From a virus: a stretch of DNA of 20,486 nucleotides. The first letter of the stretch is position 1, and every line of letters begins with the position of its first letter. The notes beneath the pieces were generated by a model. The model ran no database searches. It was given only the letters and a program-made list of their open reading frames with translations, and was not told where the DNA came from. The DNA is taken from positions 1 to 20,486 of IMG/VR virus record IMGVR_UViG_3300031256_000007. One strand, 5' to 3'. Both the position numbers and the translations under genes were made by a program. Below are positions 1-7,589 of the stretch, piece by piece.

Positions 1-277
1 TGATTTCCATTCCTGTCCCAAGTCGGACCGTGCCAAGCAGTTCTTTTACCAAGCTCGTGAATTCCTTCTCATCGAGAGCAGCCAAGTCTTTGAGCGCATT
101 GCCCAGATTAATCTCGCTATCCATTAGCCTGGATACGTTTCCGACATTGAAGGCACCGCCAAGCGGACCGACTACCATTTTGGCAATCCTTGTCCCGAGC
201 GGCAATGCCTTCAAAGGCGATAAAAAATAAAACTCGTATTCTACACCGTCTACTTCCTGCTTTTTAATGTCCTGCAT
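1..277 (-). CDS. tail assembly chaperone-like protein (partial, C-terminus outside window)
   Basis: An open frame starts at ATG 277 and runs off the window after 92 codons. The start has a GGAGG ribosome binding site a few bases upstream. The N-terminus reads MQDIKKQEVDGVEYEFYFLS, a short beta-rich opening followed by a helical stretch with acidic and leucine-rich residues (about 55-80). No specific family motif is decisive. The call rests mainly on position: in contractile-tail phages the gene directly after sheath and tube normally encodes the chaperone that keeps the tape measure soluble, often expressed with a programmed frameshift near its end. That end is not in the window, so a frameshift cannot be assessed. 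It could also be another small tail protein. Confidence 0.6.
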   Translation of the reverse strand, partial: MQDIKKQEVDGVEYEFYFLSPLKALPLGTRIAKMVVGPLGGAFNVGNVSRLMDSEINLGNALKDLAALDEKEFTSLVKELLGTVRLGTGMEI

Positions 278-308
278 TATTACCCTCCAATACCGCCTGT
301 TTAATTAA

Positions 309-737
309 TTAGCTCGAATGGCCTCCGACAAATAGCTGGACGTCCGCACAATCCATTATCCATTCTCTGTTTGTTGATTCTTTGCCGTACTCCATCATTG
401 GCATTTTCTTTACCCATGCTGCTTCCGCAAAAGCCATTGTCGTTCCGTTTGCGTCGCGGACGGTCACTGGCACCACACCGGAGCTACTTGCCCTATCCAG
501 CGCTGCCAAGCCGGACAGGTAGTCATTTGATTCGGATGCCTGGTCAAGCGTGATGGTGACCTTGCCGGAGAAATTATTCGACTTCACGCGAGTTGCTTCA
601 CCATCTGTCCCGATCTTCTTGCTGAATGCATCCTCGTCATATTCCACAGTTACAAATGTCCCGTCAGCATATCCCTTCATGGCCTGCGTACCAACGATAA
701 CCGATACTTCTTTGGGATTAAAGTTTTTTAATGCCAT
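309..737 (-). CDS. tail tube protein (DUF3277 / KPP10 ORF10-like)
   Basis: A 142-residue protein starting MALKNFNPKEVSVIVG, matching in length and character the DUF3277 family of phage tail tube proteins. These polymerise as hexameric rings inside the sheath to form the DNA channel. The beta-strand-rich sequence contains FSGKVTITLDQASESNDYL, a pattern typical of the tube fold's central strands, and an acidic, tryptophan-containing C-terminal part. The start is well supported by a GGAGG sequence about ten bases upstream. It follows the sheath gene by only 14 bases, the usual sheath-tube order, so the two are surely co-transcribed. Family assignment is from recognition of the sequence, not a search. 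Confidence 0.85.
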   Translation of the reverse strand: MALKNFNPKEVSVIVGTQAMKGYADGTFVTVEYDEDAFSKKIGTDGEATRVKSNNFSGKVTITLDQASESNDYLSGLAALDRASSSGVVPVTVRDANGTTMAFAEAAWVKKMPMMEYGKESTNREWIMDCADVQLFVGGHSS

Positions 738-751
738 TTTTCATTTCCTCC

Positions 752-2353
752 TTATACGGATACCTTGCCGACTATCGTCACTTTATGGACGGCGCCAGCC
801 AGGGTTCCTGTGAATTCGATGCCGGTCAATTGCCGGCTTTGCTTCTGCGATTGTGTGAAACTCGAAGCCAGCGGACGTGTGATGTCATATTCTTCAAGGA
901 TTCCCCTGGTAACGGCTTGCACCAGGATTTCTTCCAGCTTATTGGTCACTTGGTCGATGCCGGCATTCGTGAATGATATTTTATCCACGGCCACCAGCAA
1001 GGAGTAGATATTTTCTTGGGATCGGGCTTCGATCCAGTCAATGCCTCGAATGACATCGATCCATTCTGCCGATGCTACATTCCCGTTCTGTGTGACGTTC
1101 ACGCCACCGATCTCGATGTAATAATTGGCGTTCTTGTCCTTGAGGTTAGTAATCTGCGTATCTGTCAATTCGTCCTTGGTAATGCCTGCCAGGGTCTTTA
1201 AGTTCCAGGTGGCAGAGCCAGGGTCTTTGGGCAGCATTTTTCCGAGCCATGCTGCATCCGGATAGTTAGCTTCGTCGCTTGAATAAATCAGCGCTGTCCG
1301 GTCATAGGCTGCATCACTCAATGCGGATGCAATGTCCGTTGTGGTTGCTGCGATAATGCCGGCAGCCGAACTGCAGGCAATAAACATTTTCTTGTTGGCC
1401 TCTATCCATGCAGCAGCATCAAGAATGTCAGAATCATTGCGGGAAATTAGGCAAAGAGCATACCAATCATTGCCTAAATCGCCACTGGCCACAATATTGT
1501 CAAGATCAGTTTGCACACCGACATTTGCGGTCGTATGAACCATGGTCAAATTGCTTGTAACCGATGTCGCGAAAGATTGGCCAGCATTGTCAGCCGTCAG
1601 CTTCAGGTTCTCATTTGGAGATGTTCCGGTCAAAGATGCGGTCACGGGTTCTGTTCCGGAATTGATAAGCGTCATCAGACCAGTGGCCACCTCAGAAGTG
1701 TCGGCCGGCGCTGCCGCTCCGTGAGCCGTAACACTGTCTGTCGACAGCGGTCCGGATTCGCCGGATAGGCTCAAAGTGAAAGTGCCCGCTCCCACGTCTT
1801 CGGTGATATAAAGGCCGTGTGAATGGTCTCCATCGTCAATATATGAAGCCGTTACAGGTTCGGAACTGGCATTGATCTGGGCGTACAAATCTTCGAATGC
1901 CAGCGCCATATTTGGCGATGATGCAATATACCAAGAAATTGTTGACGAATTAATAACAACATCGACTGTTTGGCTTGATCCATCTGTTGTTCCGTTAATC
2001 GAATTAACCTGTGGCGTTTCATAACTGAATAAAGTACCATTCAGAGTAACGCCATAATCCTCGGCCGCCAGTGCTCCGATCTCAATGTCATCAACCTGGG
2101 CCACCGGGGTTCCACGTTTACCGATTGCGACGTCAGTTGGCTTTATTTCCTGGCCGAACAGTTTCGCCGCTGCCTTATATTCCTCATCAATCTCATCGAA
2201 ATCGTCAGCGACAGCCGTCAGTGAGCTGTAAGTTTTGATCAGTTCTGTGGTCTTCGTATGGATGCCAAGGATCAGTGCCCGACCGAAACCGGCAGCGGTA
2301 ACCGTTGCGGTTTCCCGCGAAATTTGTACATTAACAACCTGCTCTATCGACAT
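752..2353 (-). CDS. contractile tail sheath protein (DUF3383-like)
   Basis: A 533-residue protein with the architecture of phage sheath subunits, which assemble around the tube and contract to drive DNA injection. The N-terminus (1-100) contains GFGRALILG and the acidic stretch VADDFDEIDEEYKAAAKLF, typical of the DUF3383 group. The C-terminal half (about 295-533) holds the alpha/beta sheath core and ends in beta strands (FTGTLAGAVHKVTIVGKVSV) that would mesh with neighbouring subunits. Between them, residues about 100-275 form an insertion of threonine/serine-rich beta repeats; EPVTAS occurs twice, at 165-170 and 235-240, 70 residues apart. This insert is likely surface-exposed. GGAGG lies eight bases before the ATG. 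Tube and terminator genes flank it. Confidence 0.9.
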   Translation of the reverse strand: MSIEQVVNVQISRETATVTAAGFGRALILGIHTKTTELIKTYSSLTAVADDFDEIDEEYKAAAKLFGQEIKPTDVAIGKRGTPVAQVDDIEIGALAAEDYGVTLNGTLFSYETPQVNSINGTTDGSSQTVDVVINSSTISWYIASSPNMALAFEDLYAQINASSEPVTASYIDDGDHSHGLYITEDVGAGTFTLSLSGESGPLSTDSVTAHGAAAPADTSEVATGLMTLINSGTEPVTASLTGTSPNENLKLTADNAGQSFATSVTSNLTMVHTTANVGVQTDLDNIVASGDLGNDWYALCLISRNDSDILDAAAWIEANKKMFIACSSAAGIIAATTTDIASALSDAAYDRTALIYSSDEANYPDAAWLGKMLPKDPGSATWNLKTLAGITKDELTDTQITNLKDKNANYYIEIGGVNVTQNGNVASAEWIDVIRGIDWIEARSQENIYSLLVAVDKISFTNAGIDQVTNKLEEILVQAVTRGILEEYDITRPLASSFTQSQKQSRQLTGIEFTGTLAGAVHKVTIVGKVSV

Positions 2354-2365
2354 TTTCGGTTCCTC

Positions 2366-2851
2366 CTATAGGATGTTATTTTCAAGCTGGACGCTTTCAA
2401 TCACGTCCTGAGAAAACTCATAATTGTAAGCCACAAAAATCGTGAATTCAAACTGAGATCTCCGTTCATATTCGGTATCGAGCAACTGCGTGAGGTCCGT
2501 GACGCCTCCAACATTGCCGACGCCTATTCCATTGCCCTGCAGTTGTTCTATATAGACCGAATTGTCAAGTGAGGATTGCAGCATTGACGCCACGGTCACT
2601 GCGTCTGCATCGTCATAGACGTTTACCGTCACGGTAAACTCTCGCATGCCTTGCTGCCGGAATTTCAGATCACCGGTTTCCGGCACCTCATCGTCGGTGA
2701 AGCTCGTCCGCCTAGGCCCTACGATGTTCATTGCCACAAATGGCTTGCCTGGCTTGCTTCCTGCGCCGTATTGCCAGACTATCGTTCCATTCGTGACTGC
2801 GTATGCCCAATCATATAACGCATCTTGTAATGCGGTTATATCCAATCCCAT
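2366..2851 (-). CDS. tail terminator / neck protein (gp12-like)
   Basis: A 161-residue protein opening MGLDITALQDALYDWAYAV. The combination of an N-terminal helix, PGKPFVAMNIVGPRR, then alternating strands with VNVYDDADAVTVASMLQSSL fits the tail-terminator fold found just before the sheath gene in contractile phages. Such proteins cap the tail tube and contact the head connector. The start codon overlaps the stop of the preceding gene by one base (TAATG), and GGAGG lies nine bases upstream, both arguing for this start. The assignment is by resemblance and by its place between a connector protein and the sheath. Confidence 0.7.
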   Translation of the reverse strand: MGLDITALQDALYDWAYAVTNGTIVWQYGAGSKPGKPFVAMNIVGPRRTSFTDDEVPETGDLKFRQQGMREFTVTVNVYDDADAVTVASMLQSSLDNSVYIEQLQGNGIGVGNVGGVTDLTQLLDTEYERRSQFEFTIFVAYNYEFSQDVIESVQLENNIL

Positions 2852-3210
2852 TAATCGTCCTCCACCATCACGGCCAGCGCTTTAAAGTGCGCCATATCGT
2901 TCCAGTCAAAGTCCCAAGTCTCAACCATCCGCACCTCGTAACTTCTCCCCTTATAGCTTATCCTGTCTCCCTTCACGTTCTGTTGCTCGATCGGCTGGCG
3001 CAGGCCATATTTGGTATAAATTCGTATAACTTCTTTTGTCCGCTCTCCTTCCGGCAATATTTCACGTTCCTTGCCGGTGGACGGTTGTATAGAAGCCACG
3101 ATCTGCGTCTCAGTGAATGTTGATCCCGGTTCCCATCGCCCTTTTACGTAGATGCCAGGATCGTATCGGCGCAGTGTATAATATGTCCCGAATCTGTCAA
3201 TTAATCCCAT
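2851..3210 (-). CDS. head-tail connector / head closure protein
   Basis: A protein of 119 residues beginning MGLIDRFGTYYTLRRYDPG, a beginning common in small beta-barrel head-closure or stopper proteins, followed by GRWEPGSTFTETQIVASIQPSTGKE. Tail sites include KGDRISYKGRSYEVRMVETWD, a strand-turn-strand typical of that fold. These proteins sit on the portal-adaptor complex and prevent DNA leakage. I chose the ATG at 3210 because family members usually begin at this residue. An in-frame ATG at 3222 adds four residues (MGTG), and neither start has a convincing Shine-Dalgarno sequence. Translation is probably coupled to the upstream gene, whose stop lies just downstream of this start. Confidence 0.6.
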   Translation of the reverse strand: MGLIDRFGTYYTLRRYDPGIYVKGRWEPGSTFTETQIVASIQPSTGKEREILPEGERTKEVIRIYTKYGLRQPIEQQNVKGDRISYKGRSYEVRMVETWDFDWNDMAHFKALAVMVEDD

Positions 3211-3725
3211 ACCCGTTCCCATAATATTCGGCTTAAAAGCTGACCGGTATTTATGAGCGGGTTGTCTCCCGTCTTACCCGCCCTGGTCTTCGCCAGAATT
3301 GTGCTTGGTGCGTTCGGCGGCTCCTGAATATCAACGATCCGCTTTTTAATGAGACGCTGCATCTCTTGGCCAACGAGTCCCAGGGCCATCTTGGTCGTCA
3401 TTCTGCCGGTCATGACTTCATGGCGTAAATGATCAATCATTTTTACCATTTTTTCCTTGTGCTCGTCATGCGTCCATCGAATGAAAGATCGTTCCGGTAT
3501 CCAAGGCGTTCCGTCTTTTTTCTTCCGAGCTGATCCGAACTCATTCACGACCGCAACTTCGCCAAGCGTGAGCGGCGTTTTTGCTTCCCGCTTTTCTTCC
3601 TTGAATGCTTGTTGAGTTACTCCGATCTTTACCTTTGGCCCTGATCTTAGTTTTTTTCTTTCACGCTCAAAAAATATGCCGGCTGGAGTTAATTTTTCGG
3701 TTGTCCTGAAATTTTTAGACGCCAT
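3201..3725 (-). CDS. head-tail completion protein (HK97 gp10-like)
   Basis: A basic protein of 174 residues. GEVAVVNEFGS at about 56-66 and IPERSFIRWTHDE at about 78-90 are the hallmarks of gp10/neck-type proteins, in which a conserved E-R-x-F-I/L-R patch follows the strand with N-E-F-G. A helical middle (about 95-135) and a C-terminal LINTGQLLSRI, the usual N-T-G-x-L motif, complete the pattern. The role is tail or neck completion. The start is ATG 3725, with GGGAA about ten bases upstream. A longer in-frame TTG at 3749 is unlikely. It overlaps the upstream DUF4054 gene by 11 bases and the downstream connector gene by 10 bases. Confidence 0.7.
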   Translation of the reverse strand: MASKNFRTTEKLTPAGIFFERERKKLRSGPKVKIGVTQQAFKEEKREAKTPLTLGEVAVVNEFGSARKKKDGTPWIPERSFIRWTHDEHKEKMVKMIDHLRHEVMTGRMTTKMALGLVGQEMQRLIKKRIVDIQEPPNAPSTILAKTRAGKTGDNPLINTGQLLSRILWERVWD

Positions 3726-4089
3726 AAAAAATCGTTCCCGATTTTCCAAAAACCATGATCAATTCCTTCAGTGATTGTCCATAGCCTGTCTGATTAAGTC
3801 CGCCCATGAATCCAGCAGCGCCTCCCGAAAATGGATTTGCATATGATTCGGCTAGGTCGCCGACCTTGCGTGAAACGACCGGGCCATTACCTTCGTTGAT
3901 AGATATCTTAAGCACATGAGCTATAAAAAGCATTCGAGCATACCTGGTCAAGTCGCCAAGTACGCTCTCCGCCAAAAACATAGCAGCCGTGTCGTTCAAG
4001 GCACTTATTCGCTCGTCAGTGAAATCGTCAGTATCAAATTCGTTGAAGTGTAGCGTTAAGTAATCCTTGTCAACCAGAGTGACTGCCAT
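3715..4089 (-). CDS. head-tail adaptor protein (DUF4054)
   Basis: A 124-residue, mostly helical protein. The order is a short N-terminal strand and loop with acidic residues (FDTDDFTDERISALNDTAA), a helical pair (about 30-63, ARMLFIAHVLKIS), then SRKVGDLAESYANPF and a glycine-rich loop ending in GTIFYGV. This matches DUF4054, whose members bind beneath the portal as adaptor rings, similar in role to HK97 gp6. The gene begins three bases after the previous stop, with GGGGAATAAGCC before the ATG. It is placed exactly where adaptors lie, between the capsid gene and neck genes. Confidence 0.75.
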   Translation of the reverse strand: MAVTLVDKDYLTLHFNEFDTDDFTDERISALNDTAAMFLAESVLGDLTRYARMLFIAHVLKISINEGNGPVVSRKVGDLAESYANPFSGGAAGFMGGLNQTGYGQSLKELIMVFGKSGTIFYGV

Positions 4090-4092
4090 GGC

Positions 4093-4536
4093 TTATTCCC
4101 CTTTGTTGTTATCTTTTGGTCTCGTGGCGTAATCAATTGCTTTAAGTTGCTCTTTGATTGCCTTTTTAACCGCCGGACGTTTTTCGCCTTTGTCCCATGC
4201 AGTAAGTTGGTTTTCTTCCATAACGCCAGAAATCAATTCGATGGCGTCGCTGGGATCAAAGTTGTCCAGGGATGCCGGCAGCCCGCTTTCGGTTTGTTTA
4301 ACCGACTTCTTGCCTTCCTTGACTTTCTCAAGTTCTACTTGCAGCATGCCGCCTTCAATGCGTTCCTGTACAATCTTGAAATTCGGAGATTTTTTCAGCA
4401 TTTCCCAATCATAGTCAGGCATCTCATGAACGCCAGGCAAAAACTTTGCTTGGTGCGTTTCAAATCTTCCTGGCTCGATCATCTCGCTCGATGTTCCTAT
4501 TCCCCATACTCGGGATTGTTTCCAATGGTATAACAT
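4093..4536 (-). CDS. structural-module protein of unknown function
   Basis: A 147-residue protein I do not recognise at family level. The N-terminal 60 residues contain tryptophans and the segment PGRFETHQAKFLPGVHEMPD. Residues about 55-85 are charged and probably helical, and residues about 92-137 (LDNFDPSDAIELISGVMEEN and onward, with alternating acidic and basic residues) form a compact helix-rich tail of the size of a small peptide-binding or LEM/HeH-like domain, which is only a suggestion. It lies between the major capsid gene and the DUF4054 adaptor and has a strong GGAGGGT ribosome site, so it is probably a virion or assembly factor such as a minor head protein. Confidence 0.6.
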   Translation of the reverse strand: MLYHWKQSRVWGIGTSSEMIEPGRFETHQAKFLPGVHEMPDYDWEMLKKSPNFKIVQERIEGGMLQVELEKVKEGKKSVKQTESGLPASLDNFDPSDAIELISGVMEENQLTAWDKGEKRPAVKKAIKEQLKAIDYATRPKDNNKGE

Positions 4537-4556
4537 TTTACCCTCCTTTAGATTTA

Positions 4557-4582
4557 GAGCCGCACCGTTGCCGATGCGGCTC
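4557..4582 (-). other. stem-loop with GNRA tetraloop after the capsid gene
   Basis: In the minus-strand transcript the arms GAGCCGCAUCG and CGGUGCGGCUC pair over 11 positions (one U-G wobble) around the tetraloop GCAA. It begins 18 bases after the capsid stop and is followed by UAAAUC, not a U-tract, so it is not a standard intrinsic terminator. It may stabilise the capsid mRNA end, cause partial termination or be an RNase site. The structure is visible; the function is inferred. Confidence 0.6.
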
Positions 4583-4599
4583 CTTATTTCCGCCCGTGC

Positions 4600-5535
4600 T
4601 TAGATTCCATCACCCCAAGCAATGCTCAGCGGTTTGTAAATCCGCACGCCGGCATACCGCGCATGGCAATTGATGATGTACTCATAATTGCGTTCTTGCG
4701 GAGGCATTTGCTGGAAGTCCTGTGGAATCTCCTGCTCTAACTTGTCAGGGCTGCGGAAGTAGGCCAAGAACCTTTCTGTCCCGCCAGCGCCATAACCGGT
4801 CAAAGCATTTACCCAATCGGCATTCTTCCCGGTCGGGTGGTTCGCCAGTACCCATTTCAGCACCGTCATGTTTACGTCGTTACCGACTTTGGTGGTTGCT
4901 GCTTTGGTATATCTGGCTGGTGATAGCAAAAGCGTATCGGCCACCTCGATTCCGTAGGTGGTCTCGAATGGATAGCTCAACAGGTCCATGCAGTCACGGA
5001 TGATCTGATCGGCTGTTTTGGTTGACCATAACTTCGAGGAACCGGTTCCGTCTGCTGGCACGGTATACTCAGAAGTGTTGGCATTGCTCAAAAAGCCGCC
5101 AAGATTGTAATTGCTGTCACCTTCCCAGGCAACCTGGTCTTCCAACCGGCGATGGGCTTCACGCGCGGTATTGGCGCGTTTAACATCAAGCGGCTTCCCG
5201 AGTGCGCGGGATGCCTGGATTTCTCGGATGTTATAGCCGTAAGCATCGCCGATGTCCCGAACATAAGCTGTGAACTTCCGGCCGTTAACATCCACCCGTG
5301 GAGCGTCATCGGCATAGTTCGAGATGATCTTCGCCATGCCCACCTTGTCATATTGTTCGTATGAGATTTCCTCCGCCCACGGGGGTGCATCCATACTGAC
5401 AGGGATGAGAACGCGGTTCTTGATCAATGGATAGTCCACTTCATGGACTTTCGCTTTGACATATTCAAGCTCGCGTTGAAAAAAGATTGACTCATCAGCA
5501 TCTAAATGCTGAAACTGTACTTTTTGGTTTGGCAT
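4600..5535 (-). CDS. major capsid protein (DUF2184-like, HK97 fold)
   Basis: A 311-residue protein opening MPNQKVQFQHLDADESIFF. The region about 45-75 (VLIPVSMDAPPWAEEISYEQ) and YVRDIGDAYGYNIREIQASR at about 90-110 are characteristic of the DUF2184 capsid proteins, which carry the HK97 fold. The second half has the YGIEVADTLLLSPARYTKAA stretch and a C-terminal strand with AGVRIYKPLSIAWGDGI. It would form the icosahedral shell. A GGAGGAGTGAGCAA ribosome site precedes the ATG, consistent with high expression. It follows the decoration protein gene and precedes a stem-loop. No long N-terminal delta domain is present, as expected when scaffold is supplied by the DUF2213 gene. Confidence 0.88.
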   Translation of the reverse strand: MPNQKVQFQHLDADESIFFQRELEYVKAKVHEVDYPLIKNRVLIPVSMDAPPWAEEISYEQYDKVGMAKIISNYADDAPRVDVNGRKFTAYVRDIGDAYGYNIREIQASRALGKPLDVKRANTAREAHRRLEDQVAWEGDSNYNLGGFLSNANTSEYTVPADGTGSSKLWSTKTADQIIRDCMDLLSYPFETTYGIEVADTLLLSPARYTKAATTKVGNDVNMTVLKWVLANHPTGKNADWVNALTGYGAGGTERFLAYFRSPDKLEQEIPQDFQQMPPQERNYEYIINCHARYAGVRIYKPLSIAWGDGI

Positions 5536-5567
5536 TTGCTCACTCCTCCTTTTTTAATTGCCTGGCC

Positions 5568-6095
5568 CTAGTTGGTCAGGTTGATTTCGACCAGCACTAA
5601 GCCGGCACCGGTGGTGGTTGACATAAAGCGTGCGCCCTTCAGCAAGGCAGCGTTTGCGGTATCTGCATCTTGCCGGAAGTTGCCCGGTTTATTGTCGCCT
5701 GATGCGGTATGGCGAACGAACACTTGGTCAGCCGGCGTTACTGCTTCTTCCGCCCATACCCAAACTCGACCCTTACGCAACACACTGAAGTTGTAACCGA
5801 TTGGATAGGCCGGCACGTTAGCATCAGCGACGCCGAGCGTATTTTCTACTTGCTGCTCGATTGCCTGAGTAGAGATAACAATTCCCTCCACCGGACGGCT
5901 CTCGCTATTTGCATCCAGGATGTCGGTTGCTGCAGCGGGAAGCTTTACCTTTCCTGGCGTCGTGTCTAGTGCTACCAAACGGCCAAAAGGAATAATGGCC
6001 GCAGAATAGCGAGACATCTTGTCAGTAAATCCCTGGTCAGCCAATTGTCCAAGCTGGCCAGCAGTGAATTGTTCTGCATAACTGGTCTGTGACAT
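5568..6095 (-). CDS. capsid decoration / structural cement protein
   Basis: A 175-residue protein of mixed beta character: MSQTSYAEQFTAGQLGQLAD, then IPFGRLVALDTTPGKVKLPA, EGIVISTQAIEQQVENTLGV, VLRKGRVWVWAEEAVTPADQ and a C-terminal GLVLVEINL. This arrangement of short strands around GRVWV and VFVRHT matches the trimeric cement proteins that sit on capsid surfaces and are encoded immediately before the DUF2184 capsid protein. TGGAGGTAGACAAAA precedes the ATG. I infer that it strengthens the expanded head. The assignment is by order and resemblance. Confidence 0.75.
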   Translation of the reverse strand: MSQTSYAEQFTAGQLGQLADQGFTDKMSRYSAAIIPFGRLVALDTTPGKVKLPAAATDILDANSESRPVEGIVISTQAIEQQVENTLGVADANVPAYPIGYNFSVLRKGRVWVWAEEAVTPADQVFVRHTASGDNKPGNFRQDADTANAALLKGARFMSTTTGAGLVLVEINLTN

Positions 6096-6127
6096 TTTTG
6101 TCTACCTCCATTTTTGATTTAATCGAA

Positions 6128-6367
6128 TCACTTGGATTCCTGTGCAGGTTCAAACTTAATCGGTTTGACGTTATGCTCTTTAAGCCATGACTGCGCTTGT
6201 TCGGCGGTATATTTCGATTTTGCAAATCGATATGATTGTATTTCAGCCTTTCCTGCGCTTGTCACCCCGAAGATGACATCCACGCCTGGGCGGATTGTTT
6301 GCCGCCTGAAGCGAGTATATTTACCCGGATCATGAATCCGGGCTGCGTGCTCATTGGCATAGGGCAT
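6128..6367 (-). CDS. small head-module protein, MPYANEH type
   Basis: A 79-residue basic protein beginning MPYANEHAARIHDPGKYTRF and ending with AEQAQSWLKEHNVKPIKFEP. This opening and ending recur, in my memory, in small or fused segments of phage head-morphogenesis and protease genes, where the Ala-x-x-Trp-Leu-x-x-His stretch precedes an E-P element. Its function is not established. It starts two bases after the DUF2213 stop, with no convincing Shine-Dalgarno sequence, so it is probably translated by coupling. Confidence 0.65.
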   Translation of the reverse strand: MPYANEHAARIHDPGKYTRFRRQTIRPGVDVIFGVTSAGKAEIQSYRFAKSKYTAEQAQSWLKEHNVKPIKFEPAQESK

Positions 6368-6368
6368 C

Positions 6369-6998
6369 TTACTTGCTCATTTTAGCTGCCGGACCAATTG
6401 GCTGCTTCCATGCTTCTTTGTCTTTTTTGATGGAATCCTCGCGGGCTTTGTCGGCATTGATTTTACCTTCGTCGGCTTCATCTTTACGACCATTGACGAT
6501 CTTCTCGCCAATTTTTTTTCCATCTGCGTTGGTGTCGTTATAGCGATGTGAGACGATCTCGAATTGGCCCATAACATAGTCATCAGATTTCCCGTCGAAG
6601 CTGATGCTGTCATTATGCTTTTTGATGACTTCCTTCATGATCTCCATGTCGCTCAATCCGTCAATTCGTTGGAGTTCTTTCTCGTCCTTAGCATCAAGCA
6701 TTGCTGTTGCGGTGGATACCAAGTGCATACGTTCCCGCACTCGGGCGTTAAACTTCTCAGGGTCTTTGGCTTCCTTGATCTCGGCATTCAAGGCATCATT
6801 ATTGCCTTTCAGCTTTTCGATCTCGGAGTCCTTTTGGTCTGCGCTGTCGCGGGAAACCTTAGCTTGCTTCATGGCTTCCTTGACTGCTGCATCGGCATCG
6901 GACTGATCCTTCGCCACCTTTTTAACGAAAGGCTCATAAGCATCAGCCAGCTCCTGGGAGCATTCAAATTCTTTACCATCAATGCTAATTTTGGGCAT
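6369..6998 (-). CDS. possible separate scaffold protein from an internal start
   Basis: Within the DUF2213 gene and in the same frame, ATG 6998 (Met195) begins MPKISIDGKEFECSQELADA and would give a 209-residue protein equal to the scaffold part alone. A perfect AGGAGG lies at 7012-7007, eight bases upstream. The start falls at the junction between the protease and scaffold parts. In phage lambda, Nu3 scaffold arises from an internal start in the protease gene C, so the layout has precedent. The motif lies in glutamate codons (KEEE) and could occur by chance, so expression is a hypothesis. Confidence 0.45.
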   Translation of the reverse strand: MPKISIDGKEFECSQELADAYEPFVKKVAKDQSDADAAVKEAMKQAKVSRDSADQKDSEIEKLKGNNDALNAEIKEAKDPEKFNARVRERMHLVSTATAMLDAKDEKELQRIDGLSDMEIMKEVIKKHNDSISFDGKSDDYVMGQFEIVSHRYNDTNADGKKIGEKIVNGRKDEADEGKINADKAREDSIKKDKEAWKQPIGPAAKMSK

Positions 6999-7580
6999 CT
7001 CTACTTCCTCCTCTTTTACTTGATTATGTTCACTATCCAGCCGGAGCCGCACTTGCGAACCGGCCCGGCCGCGGTCAACAATAGCCAGGTGATTATAAGT
7101 GATGTTCCGCTGAATAGCATCGAACGGTTCGCCCCGTCCGTCTTGATTTACTTCATTCCCGTCCCAATAACCTTGCACAAAATCCAGCTCCAGGCTATAA
7201 CCGCAAGACACCTCCTGCTTTCCCTTTTCCACGGAACTGATTGCATCCTTGTCCGTGATGACAACACGACCAATATCGAGAAAATCTTCATTGCGAAAAA
7301 TGTTTTCGCCGGTATATCCGATTTGGTAGTCTTTGATGTTATCCGCATTTACGAGTTCATATGGATGATCGTTGGTGACCGGTTTCATTGCCAGCGTCTT
7401 CATCGAATTCGGATTAAAGACTTCATCCGGCAGGCGCAATTCTCGGAATGGTTTCCCGTCCGCCCCTTTGTAAGAAAAAACACCAGTGCGGGTCGCCCTG
7501 ACGGATGTCTCAATATACCCCTCCGGCGTCCGTCTGATTTGATCCATTCGGTGTATGTCAAAGCGTTGGACTCTTTTCAT
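6369..7580 (-). CDS. DUF2213 capsid maturation protease fused to scaffold domain
   Basis: A 403-residue protein of two parts. Residues 1-185 are the DUF2213 protease domain. I see the conserved NDHP (His72), VSCGYS (Ser125) and NHLAIVDRGRAG (His164), the pattern of a herpesvirus-assemblin-like His-Ser-His protease. Residues about 195-403 are highly charged and helical with a likely coiled coil (220-275), the character of an internal scaffold; the C-terminus is very lysine- and aspartate-rich. This predicts assembly of the prohead around the scaffold, then self-cleavage and scaffold removal. AAGGGGGATAAT precedes the ATG. An internal Met195 with its own ribosome site is listed separately. The gene sits between the MuF and decoration genes, as usual. 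Confidence 0.85.
   Translation of the reverse strand: MKRVQRFDIHRMDQIRRTPEGYIETSVRATRTGVFSYKGADGKPFRELRLPDEVFNPNSMKTLAMKPVTNDHPYELVNADNIKDYQIGYTGENIFRNEDFLDIGRVVITDKDAISSVEKGKQEVSCGYSLELDFVQGYWDGNEVNQDGRGEPFDAIQRNITYNHLAIVDRGRAGSQVRLRLDSEHNQVKEEEVEMPKISIDGKEFECSQELADAYEPFVKKVAKDQSDADAAVKEAMKQAKVSRDSADQKDSEIEKLKGNNDALNAEIKEAKDPEKFNARVRERMHLVSTATAMLDAKDEKELQRIDGLSDMEIMKEVIKKHNDSISFDGKSDDYVMGQFEIVSHRYNDTNADGKKIGEKIVNGRKDEADEGKINADKAREDSIKKDKEAWKQPIGPAAKMSK
7007..7012 (-). promoter_or_regulatory. internal Shine-Dalgarno AGGAGG for the scaffold start
   Basis: A perfect anti-16S match lies eight bases before the in-frame ATG at 6998, inside the DUF2213 coding region. It is not needed for the full-length protein, whose start is at 7580. 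Confidence 0.5.
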
Positions 7581-7589
7581 ATTATCCCC

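Noticed and set aside
3726-3749. TTG start adding eight residues to the gp10-like protein
   Set aside because: ATG 3725 has a better ribosome site and the conventional start codon.
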